The notes under the pieces are model-generated. The model did no database searches. It was not told the origin of the DNA and saw only the letters and a list, made by a program, of their open reading frames with translations. Positions 1 through 6,668 of a stretch of DNA of 12,516 nt are shown piece after piece; the stretch's first letter is position 1, and the number at the start of each line of letters is the position of its first letter. A program made the translations under genes and the position numbers. Origin of the DNA: Hemicentrotus pulcherrimus (lineage: Eukaryota > Echinodermata > Echinoidea > Camarodonta > Strongylocentrotidae); assembly GCA_003118195.1 (NCBI GenBank), contig BEXV01002841.1, positions 1 through 12,516 on the forward strand, in the 5' to 3' direction.

Positions 1-101
1 GACTTTGTAAGAAACAAACCTGTATGTTGAATTATAACCGTGACAGATAACATTTCAGAGACTATAAAACAAAAAATCAAGTAATATGAAAATGAAATTA
101 C

Positions 102-200
102 CACAGCCGATTTCATCACTGGAGTCCGGACAATCTACACTGATATCACACAGAGAGGACTGGTTGACTGCATGTAATCCATCATTGCACACAGAGAGAC
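102..200 (-). CDS. Exon: LDL-receptor class A module 1, four-cysteine form
   Basis: This 99 bp phase 1-1 exon has acceptor ggtgtttag and donor G|GTAATT. It encodes about 33 residues: SVCNDGLHAVNQSSLC, then DISVDC, then PDSSDEIGC. Asp after Cys4, Asp before Cys5 and the SDE motif are all present, so the calcium cage of a typical LDLa looks complete. The cysteines aligning to Cys1 and Cys3 are missing, exactly as in LDLa-2. A sequon (NQS) sits at nearly the same place as the NST of LDLa-2. It is the last exon in the window. The G|GT donor is followed by more intron to position 1, and the rest of the gene, including the carboxyl end, lies beyond the left edge. Confidence 0.92.
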
Positions 201-344
201 CTAAACACCAACAATCAATGTAGAAGGGAGTTAACAGGATCATATTTGAAAAAGATGACCCAAAAAGATGACAAAAGTAAAGAATACATATTTATTATGG
301 ACCATACAACATTGAAAAATTATGATGGTGATGATAAAACTAAC

Positions 345-426
345 TTCTGAATCTGAATCAAATCCCTAACCCAAAGAAAGATACACACAACCATGGTGCA
401 TACGGTTGCTGCAGGGAAAATTAATA
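345..426 (-). mobile_element. SINE tail fragment, copy 3
   Basis: This 80-base stretch (ctgaatcaaatccctaaccc, then aaagaaagatacacacaacc, then tggtgcatac) aligns with the tail of SINE copy 1 at about 895-965, with a roughly 12-base gap. It has no tRNA-like head, so it is a 5'-truncated copy in the same orientation. Confidence 0.65.
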
Positions 427-599
427 GAATTGACATACCGATATACAAATATCACCTTCTAATAATGTTGTGATGAATAAAACAAGGGCAAATCGATACT
501 GTTCATATATTAGAATATTCAAATATCCCTCTATTTCATGCAAACGTGGCTTGAGAGATCATTTTCATTTCGTAAAGTTATCATTTTTCTTGCGTGTTA

Positions 600-760
600 A
601 TTATTTCTCCCTCTCCCATTCTGCCCACCCCTCTTTCTCTCTGTTTATCTCCCTTCTCTTCTCATCTTCACCCCTCTTTTCTTCCTCCGTTTTCTATTGT
701 CCATTTTCTTCCACAGTCCCTCTACTTTCCTCACCTTCTTCTTCTTCCTCCACTCTCTGT
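600..760. repeat. CT-rich (pyrimidine) low-complexity tract
   Basis: This is a plus-strand pyrimidine run of c, t, tc and ttc words in the last visible intron. A Ser/Leu/Phe-rich reading frame crosses it but has no domain, and its composition explains it. Confidence 0.85.
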
Positions 761-882
761 TTTAAAGTAGTTTGTTAATATGATGTAAACAATTGTTATA
801 TTGATGATATTCATAATGTTCATTGTTATGCCAGTGGTGGTTAATCTTCTCGTTTTGTTTACATGTGAATCAATAGAACTAA

Positions 883-1205
883 TCTGATTTGGAATCAGAA
901 CCCCTAACCCCTAAGCATATAAGAAGAAAGATACATGCAACAGTGGTGCATACAATTTCATTAATAATATGCACCATCTCCACTTTCTGAGGAGTTTTCC
1001 TACCATTATGGTCACCATGAGGGCATATGGTAGACAAATGCTTTGTTCCTCCTACCAGGACCCCATTTCTCTCCTTGGTATGGAGTGGCAAGTGTAGACT
1101 AATGCCTTGCCAAAGGACATTATTGCTGTGTCGGGGATTGAACCCACGACCCTTGAATTACAAGTCAAGTGCATAAACCTTTCGACTATGACATCTCTAC
1201 TATAG
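883..1205 (-). mobile_element. tRNA-derived SINE, copy 1
   Basis: On the minus strand the right end looks like a tRNA head. A perfect pol III A box, TAGTCGAAAGG (TRGYNNANNNG), lies at 1188-1178, and a B box, GGTTCAATCCC, at 1144-1134, 33 bases apart as in tRNAs. The body (tgtcctttggcaaggcatta, then cacttgccactcc) and a tail to about 883 follow. The head is not a real tRNA, since no full cloverleaf can be drawn. The body matches copy 2 at 11150-11375, and the tail matches the fragment at 345-426. The exact ends and any target duplication are uncertain. Confidence 0.8.
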
Positions 1206-1229
1206 GTTACAGATTGTTAAAAGAATTAC

Positions 1230-1574
1230 CTTCAAGGGAACGTGGTGTAATCTCCAGGTAGAAATACGAAGAACTATAGGAGCTTGTGAGTTCCACGTGC
1301 ATCTCCGAAGCCTGAATGAGCCTCCTTGCCCCGTCAGACAGGTAGTCATCATTGGCAAATCGAAATTCTGAATCATTACTCGGGACAAATCCAGAGCCAA
1401 TACGAAGTACGTTGCCATAGCCGACATAAATGTAGCTTATGTAAACAAAGAAGGCAAAGTTACCGGTATCGCTTTGTGAAGCATCAATATTGAATAACCA
1501 TATCCTGTTGTAATGTCTACTGTAATATCCATAATAGCGAAGAAAGTGGGTTTCTCCAACAGTGAGGGAGTATT
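1230..1574 (-). CDS. Exon: CUB-like module A, cysteine-free
   Basis: This 345 bp phase 1-1 exon has acceptor cattttcag and donor G|GTAATT. It encodes about 115 residues. The chain is rich in Tyr and Ser, starts with EYSLTVGETHFLRYYGYYS and contains the strand IWLFNIDASQ. VLRIGSGFVPSNDS stands where a CUB has DYLEIRDG, and the chain ends MHVELTSSYSSSYFYLEI, the usual closing CUB pattern. It has no cysteine, as in the two other CUB modules here. One sequon, NDS, lies at about residue 67. The acidic residue of the calcium site is replaced by Asn (GYGNVL), so calcium binding is doubtful. It is followed in the transcript by LDLa-1. Confidence that it is a CUB rests on module order and pattern rather than any single invariant residue. 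Confidence 0.87.
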
Positions 1575-1984
1575 CTGAAAATGAGTTATAAGAAAATAAA
1601 TAAATCTGATCAATATACATGTATAACACTTCATCTATGCTCCCCTTTTTCTGTTTCATTTATTTCTCATTTCCTCAAAACCACGTAAAAAGGTACAAAC
1701 TTAAATTCCCCCATACTACATAGCCATTTCATGATATGTCAAAGTGACAAATTGAAACCTTGAAAAGCCTACAGGCTTTGGGGGTATAAATTCTTATACT
1801 ATGTATTGTAATGAATACGTTTTCATCCTCAAATACTAGATGGAACTTTGACTGCGCGCAGTTGATAATGATGCCTCCGCCATAGAGCGATTTCACAAAC
1901 CAAAACAGACAATTTTTCGAAATCAAGTTTAATTGGTTCTCAAAATATCATGATTACAACCTTTTTTTTTTAAATACATGTATG

Positions 1985-2463
1985 ACCCTTTTATCTTTGA
2001 CCTCATGACCCTAAAATGTAATGAGTTCTTTGGCTTTGCAAGATACATACATGTACATGACCTAAGTTTGGCAGGAATCCATCAATTGGTTCTTGGGATA
2101 ACGTGATCACAAGCTGATTTTGCATACCTAATGAGCACTGTGACCTTTGACCTCATGACCCCAAATTCTAATCAATTCATTGGCTCTGCAAGATACAAAC
2201 ATGACCTAAGTTTGGTAGGAATCCATCAATCGGTTCTTGGGATAATTTGCATAGCTAACGAGTACTGTGACCTTTGACCCCAAAATCTAATCGATTAATC
2301 GACTCTGCAAAATACATACACGACCTAAGTTTGGCAAGAATCCATCAATCGGATCTTTAGATGACGTGATCACGAGAACGGGACAAACGTACAGACGTCG
2401 TACGGACGGACGGACAACCTATAAACATAATGCCTCCGGCTACTTTGTAACGGAGTCATAATA
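1985..2463. repeat. Tandem interspersed repeat rich in TGACCT half-sites
   Basis: The word gacctaagtttgg plus aatccatcaat recurs at 2059, 2203 and 2322, giving unit lengths of about 144 and 119 bases. Each of the first two units has tgacctttgacc (2141-2152 and 2268-2279), with a further tttgacctcatgacc near 1996. The tract ends with a cggacggacggac run and a hairpin at about 2432-2460. I recall near-identical repeats in sea urchin DNA. It is non-coding and lies in the intron between LDLa-2 and CUB-A. A related word, gatgcctccgcc, near 1870 suggests the repeat may extend further left. Confidence 0.85.
2432..2460. repeat. Terminal hairpin of the half-site repeat
   Basis: atgcctccg and cggagtcat form a 9-base stem with one mismatch around an 11-base loop (gctactttgta). 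It closes the tandem tract, and the intron resumes just before LDLa-2. Confidence 0.75.
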
Positions 2464-2505
2464 AAGATGCATTAACTTTTCATTAAAAAAAGACGAAATA
2501 CTTAC

Positions 2506-2601
2506 TGCACTTGTTTTCATCACTGCCATCATTACAATCATCAATGGAATTGCATCGAGCAGTAGAATTATAAGAAGTTCCGTCAGAGCAAACAACGAGA
2601 T
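2506..2601 (-). CDS. Exon: LDL-receptor class A module 2, four-cysteine form
   Basis: This 96 bp phase 1-1 exon is too short for most ORF scans. It was found from its borders (acceptor tttaacag, donor A|GTAAGT) and its motif. It encodes about 32 residues: VVCSDGTSYNSTARC, then NSIDDC, then NDGSDENKC. The CNDGSDE signature is diagnostic of LDLa. Four cysteines remain, and those aligning to Cys1 and Cys3 are missing. Asp before Cys5 and the DE pair are present and Asn follows Cys4, so calcium binding looks possible. A sequon NST sits between the first and second remaining cysteines, near the site of the lost Cys3. The exon falls between CUB-B and CUB-A in the transcript, just to the right of a half-site repeat in the next intron. 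Confidence 0.92.
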
Positions 2602-3394
2602 CTGTTAAATTTTATAGAAATATAAAGCAAAACAATAGCAATTGATACTATGATTATGAAGGTTAATTACAATAATTATGATGACTGCATAGCACAACTC
2701 TCGACCATGATACTGATAATTTCATAAATGACACACACAAAAATGCTTTAAAAAAAACCTGTTCCAATCAGTGCACACAAACTGTGTAGCAAGAATGTTT
2801 AAAATCTACATAGTATTTTTTGCCCAGCATAGGCCAATTGATACGAGCAGGCCTATGAAGAAAATTTAGAATAAACAGAATACCACGTGCATGGAGCCAC
2901 AGTCAGACTTGTGTTCTGTGTGGTCCATATTCTATGCGAGTGTGTACAGACGTGTTGATTAGTCTCCTAACAGATCAATAATTTGTTGATTGCGATATCT
3001 CTTTATTGATCTTTGAAACCTCATATCTTAATCATGGTGTGACACTGACAAGCCTAACATACATAGCAAAATATTTGTTGGTGATTGGTACACTGTCATC
3101 TCCTCAACAACAAACAAGGGAAACGCTCTCGGCGGTCTCGCCTGCATTCCACAATTCGATATGATGAAAAATTGATGTAGAAACATTATTTATAGGCAGG
3201 GCGGCCCATTATCAGGCCCCCCATAAATGAAATCTTTTGAATATAATCAGTGTTTTAAAGTGAATATTGAATAAGAATCATCAGAAGAATTATTTACTAT
3301 CATTTGAACCAAGATCGATAACTTGAATGAAATAATACAAATAACAAAAATTGATTTATTAATTCTCATATTAAGTTGTGAAAACATAATCCAA

Positions 3395-3860
3395 GTCTAC
3401 TGACCTACTTTGACCTTGTGACCTGGAATTTGTGAATTTGAACAAACACTTTTGAAAATATGCTAACAATTCAGAATCTCAATGTTGATGCCACAACAAA
3501 GTCTAGGTTTGATGACCTAAAATGACTTTTGACCTTGACTTTGTGATCTGAAATTCTACTCACATGATTAGGGATACTTGATAACCCTATAGTCCAAGTT
3601 TCATTGACTAAGAACTTACACTTTCAAAATTATATCAAAAATTCAAAAACTTAACCTTAGGTTAAGTTTTCGATGATGATGCCTCAACATAGTCTAAGTC
3701 TGTTGACCTGAAATGACCTGTGACCTTGACTTTGTGACCTGAAATTCTACTCACATGATTGGAAATACTTGATTACCCTATAGTCCAAGTTTCTATAAAG
3801 AAGAACTTATATTTTCAAAATTATACTAAAATTTTGAATGATGTTGATGCTGCCGCCATC
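3395..3860. repeat. Second tandem repeat, about 191-bp unit
   Basis: gacctaaaatgacttttgacc at 3514 and gacctgaaatgacctgtgacc at 3705 start two near-identical units. Both continue with ttgactttgtga, ctgaaattctactcacatga and ccctatagtccaagttt. A shortened earlier copy starts at about 3402. Many TGACCT half-sites occur (3401, 3411, 3419, 3714, 3721, 3735). The tract is followed by a (GCC)n-like patch at 3849-3880 and the word gtctcgctttttgctacgga at 3905-3924, which looks like the end of the repeat. It is non-coding and lies in the intron between CUB-B and LDLa-2. Confidence 0.85.
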
Positions 3861-4082
3861 GCCGTTACCGCCGCCGCCACCAGATAAACGGCGCCTACAG
3901 TGTATGTCTCGCTTTTTGCTACGGAGGCAAGACAAAAACTCAATCTCGTCCGTCTTGCAAATGGCAGATGTAGATAAATGAATTTCCAAAAGATGTTAGT
4001 ACCATCACTAGGCCTCAATTACTTATAGCCCAATCTATAGTCCAGGTTCAAATTGAGGAAATGAAAGTTTTTGCTTTGAATT

Positions 4083-4204
4083 GTTAATATTACTCCTATT
4101 AATATTACTATCATTATTATTATCATTATTATCAATATCATAATCATTATTACTACTATTATCATTATTATCATGATTATCATTATTTGTTATTATTAAT
4201 ATTA

Positions 4205-4241
<37 letters not shown>

Positions 4242-4268
4242 CATAATCATCATCATCATCCATCATCA
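4083..4268. repeat. Imperfect trinucleotide microsatellite (ATT/ATC)
   Basis: This is an AT-rich (ATT)n tract with interspersed ATC units, pure from about 4207 to 4240. It begins about 20 bases after the splice donor of the CUB-B exon on the minus strand. The apparent poly-Ile/Asn reading frame through it is only the repeat translated. Confidence 0.95.
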
Positions 4269-4288
4269 CTTCATTAAAGCCTCCTTAC

Positions 4289-4645
4289 CAGATATATCTA
4301 TGCTCTGAATGGCAATGCTGAACCTCCTGTCTTTGAATGTACCATACGATGAGGAAACAAGCCTAATCCACATTGTTGGGGAAGCAACCACAAAACTACC
4401 ATTGGTACCATCATGGTAGCTAGACAGGTTGAATGTTGGATCTATGCCAAAAAATGGATCAGCACCAGGTCCAATACTAAGGGTATCTCCATCGCCGAGT
4501 AAGACGTCCTTGAGTGTTATTTGGAAGCCGGATGTGTTTGTTTGGAAGACATATGTGAAGAACAACGAATTCCCATAACCTAGAGGGTAGCCTGGGGATG
4601 TAACTGATAGACGTTGTCCTTCCGCTAGGAACATTTGGCTGGGTT
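4289..4645 (-). CDS. Exon: CUB module B, cysteine-free
   Basis: This 357 bp phase 1-1 exon has acceptor ttaacacag and donor G|GTAAGG. It encodes about 119 residues and is the clearest CUB in the window. It has the family turn SPGYP at about residues 17-21, followed by GYGNS. A GDGDTLSIGPG segment at about 51-61 sits where canonical CUBs have YDYLEIRDG. The last third reads MWIRLVSSSYGTFKDRRFSIAI, matching the usual F-x-S-D-x-S...GF-x-A-x-Y end. There are no cysteines, so neither canonical CUB disulphide can form. Sequons lie at about residues 37 (NTS), 73 (NLS) and 82 (NGS), suggesting a glycosylated extracellular module. The Asp residues at 52 and 54 could take part in a calcium site. An ATT/ATG microsatellite begins about 20 bases after the splice donor. 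Confidence 0.93.
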
Positions 4646-5071
4646 CTGTGTTAAAAAATTGACGGGATAAGAACAACATAAAAAAAATTGCCATTTGAAT
4701 TCTTTTTTTAGGATTTAGAAATCGATAAAATCAACTTGGCACTGCAAATCAGCTATAAGATCTAAACTTAATCTTAATGTAGCAAAACAACTTCCTATTT
4801 TTTACAAATTTCAACATAACTACTCCCTTTTTGTACAGCAAAAGAGTGCAAATCTACTAGGGTCACATTGGGGATCACTTATTCCTTTGCAATTGAATCA
4901 ACTCCAACATATTGTGGAACCAAAATAGAGGTTAAATTACTCTTTTGAGAGTAAATTCATCCAAGGTGTTAATTCGGTACAGGAAGGAAGAAATTCCTTG
5001 ATTGCTGTGAGCACTGAAAACAGTACCCTAGCGGAGCCGGGGTAATATACATATATATGAAAATAAGCATT

Positions 5072-5110
5072 ATCATCATCATTATTGTCATTATCATTAT
5101 TATTATCATA
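5072..5110. repeat. Short ATC/ATT microsatellite
   Basis: This is a 39-base run of atc and att triplets next to the 3' side of the LINE remnant, possibly grown from the LINE's own 3' tail repeats. Confidence 0.8.
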
Positions 5111-5129
5111 TGACCCTTAAACTTAAAGT

Positions 5130-5560
5130 TCAATTTAATTCAATTCATTTAATTTGCACATTTGATATAAATTACAATAACATGAACAATACAAAGTCAA
5201 TTCCAACATATAACACAACAGAACAGAAGTGTCAAAATGTGAGGGAACATTATCAAAGGCTTGTCCCTAAACTATGAGAGTATATAAATTATGTGGTACA
5301 ACAGGAAGAAAGAGAAGAACAAGGCAAACGTACCGCTTTACAGACTCAGAGAGTGTATGATTTAATAAGATTAGATTTTTTAATTTTTTAAAACTAGATG
5401 AAGGGCAATTCTTTAATTCGGGACCCAGACTATTCCACAATTTTTGACCACTATATTATATTGTGGTACGAGAAAATTCATACTGGTACTTATATTTTGA
5501 AATTTGAATGTGGTTGTACTGTCTTGTTGAGTAATTAAGGTACAAAAGAACAACTTTCGG
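5130..5560 (-). mobile_element. 5'-truncated non-LTR retrotransposon (LINE) 3' remnant
   Basis: The minus strand from about 5560 to 5223 reads as the carboxyl end of a LINE reverse transcriptase ORF. It reads NYSTRQYNHIQIS, then EFSRTTI, one stop, then YSGQKLWNSLGPELKNCPSS, and runs on to a stop near 5223. The YxTRQ, RTT and GxKLWNSLP-like motifs are characteristic of the C-terminal region of CR1/L2/Jockey-type elements. About 90 bases of AT-rich sequence follow, with repeated aattcaatt words, consistent with a 3' UTR. The catalytic part of the RT (FADD box) and the endonuclease are missing. The single TAA in the RTTI-YSG stretch shows decay. The exact clade cannot be told from this fragment. 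Confidence 0.8.
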
Positions 5561-5787
5561 GAAAACAATCATTGAGAAACATTGGCAACAGACCGTGCAA
5601 GTACGAAAACATAAGACTGGCTTATTGCAACTTGTCTCAGTATATCTTTAGTCCAGGCATTTCGTGAAAAAAGAGGGGTCAACCTCCCACCAATTGCAAC
5701 AGAAAGTTTTTTAACTGTTTTATACCCAGAAAGATGTCCTCTATCACATATCAAAAGTCTTAAGGAATCCTGGTGGGGGAAAGTGCC

Positions 5788-5818
5788 ATGGCGGCTATTT
5801 TTTCAAAATGGCCGCCAT
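5788..5818. repeat. Inverted repeat (hairpin) ATGGCGGC...GCCGCCAT, copy 1
   Basis: The 14-base arms at 5788-5801 and 5805-5818 pair at 13 of 14 positions around a 3-base spacer. The right arm, with its flanks, is repeated exactly at 6564-6579. Confidence 0.9.
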
Positions 5819-6195
5819 ATACACTACTGTTGTACAACTCTGCAGATTCCTTTTTACCAGCACCTCATTTTAACATGCATAAGGTGTCATATAAAGGATA
5901 ATTACATTTCCTACAAGATGATACCTCATTTTATAGGTTTCGGGATGATTTGTCTACCAATTTTGAGCCAAAAGTGTGATTTTTTACCATTTTTTTTCAA
6001 AAATATGAATTGCATCAAAATACATATTTCTCCATATTTATTTGATTATTAGGTAAACCAACTGGAAACTAACTGAAAAACTGTTCAGGAACCTGGTTAA
6101 TATCATATCCAAATTTCAAGTCTATTACTCTTCTAACTAAAAAGTTATAACGCTCTAAAGTTGACAATTTGTTATGAGCCAAAATGGCAAATTTG

Positions 6196-6225
6196 GTTGC
6201 TAAGGGCTATCTTCTCCTTAGCAAC
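6196..6225. repeat. Perfect 10-bp stem-loop
   Basis: gttgctaagg at 6196-6205 and ccttagcaac at 6216-6225 are perfect reverse complements around a 10-base loop. The stem lies roughly midway between the two large hairpins. Confidence 0.9.
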
Positions 6226-6548
6226 GGTAACATATTGGCGTGAGAAATAGAATATATCACGAGAAATTGCTTTCACAAAGCAGATGACTACTTTTAAAGG
6301 AAGTATGATGTCAAATGATGCATTTTCATCCTTGTTTATGATAAATATCGCTTAGTTCCCGTTGCTATGGAAACAATATGCCTAGGAACCGATATAAAAC
6401 ACAATTTTTTGTTGTAAATCTAATATTTCCCATATCTCTGCTTCTAAATAACATAGAGTTTTGATTTAAAGTGCTAAACATACATTTCCAGGGACAAGGA
6501 TTCAAATTAATTGAATTTTAATGGGCTAAACCTAGCCAAAAAGCCGAA

Positions 6549-6578
6549 ACGGCAGCCATTTTCCAAAATGGCCGCCAT
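6549..6578. repeat. Inverted repeat (hairpin) ATGGCGGC...GCCGCCAT, copy 2
   Basis: The arms at 6549-6562 and 6565-6578 pair at 12 of 14 positions around a 2-base spacer. The right arm lies exactly 760 bases from its identical partner in copy 1 and about 90 bases beyond the stop of the pseudogene. Confidence 0.85.
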
Positions 6579-6668
6579 AAACCTGATATTTCACAACAAC
6601 TCTGCTTTTAAATGACATCACTGTCACATGCAACTTGGGTTGAGTTTGTGCATGCTGACCCTCTACAG

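Larger units (their letters stand above)
201..1229 (-). other. Intron between CUB-A and LDLa-1
   Basis: This 1029 bp intron has borders GTAATT and tttag. It holds SINE copies 1 and 3 and the CT-rich tract. The remaining AT-rich sequence shows no recognisable gene. Confidence 0.85.
1575..2505 (-). other. Intron between LDLa-2 and CUB-A
   Basis: This 931 bp intron has borders GTAAGT and ttcag. Most of its 5' half is the TGACCT half-site repeat. The stretch 1600-1980 is AT-rich and holds no gene I can support. Confidence 0.85.
2602..4288 (-). other. Intron between CUB-B and LDLa-2
   Basis: This 1687 bp intron has borders GTAAGG and aacag. It contains the microsatellite and the 191-bp tandem repeat. 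Between 2602 and 3390 I see only AT-rich sequence. One patch at 3118-3230 (gctctcggcggtctcgcctg, then a gggcggccc word) is richer in GC and may be another interspersed repeat. Confidence 0.8.
5561..6668 (-). repeat. Non-coding 3' flank of the PIN/CXC pseudogene, with hairpins
   Basis: No coding signal is convincing between the end of the pseudogene and the LINE remnant. The stretch carries two large inverted repeats built on ATGGCGGC...GCCGCCAT (5788-5818 and 6549-6578), a perfect 10-bp stem-loop (6196-6225) and an RFX-like word (6361-6374). From memory, similar GGCCGCCAT hairpins accompany copies of this gene family elsewhere, so I read the stretch as part of the same mobile or amplified unit. 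The left boundary is not visible: the 5569-5780 part could belong to a different repeat. No terminal inverted repeats or target-site duplication were identified. Confidence 0.5.

Noticed and set aside
470..778. Plus-strand 102-codon reading frame rich in Ser, Leu and Phe
   Set aside because: Most of it is the CT-rich low-complexity tract. There is no domain and no splice or promoter context.
1134..1188. Possible tRNA gene
   Set aside because: A and B boxes are present, but no full cloverleaf can be drawn, and the flanking body is shared with another copy. It is a SINE head.
1200..1427. Alternative minus-strand frame across the CUB-A exon
   Set aside because: It is an overlapping shadow frame. 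The CUB-like frame has proper phase-1 borders on both sides.
2059..2364. CRISPR-like spaced repeats
   Set aside because: The units are unequal (144 and 119), similarity runs through the whole unit including the supposed spacers, and the context is eukaryotic.
3807..4018. Two overlapping minus-strand frames of about 60 codons with Gly-rich or Ala-rich runs
   Set aside because: They cross the GCC patch at the end of the tandem repeat, and no homology or splice sites are visible.
4035..4259. Minus-strand frame of Met/Ile then Asn/Asp runs
   Set aside because: It is a direct translation of the ATT/ATC microsatellite.
5569..5754. Minus-strand 61-codon frame between the LINE and the hairpin flank
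   Set aside because: It does not match the RT tail or the PIN/CXC blocks. I treat it as non-coding repeat sequence.
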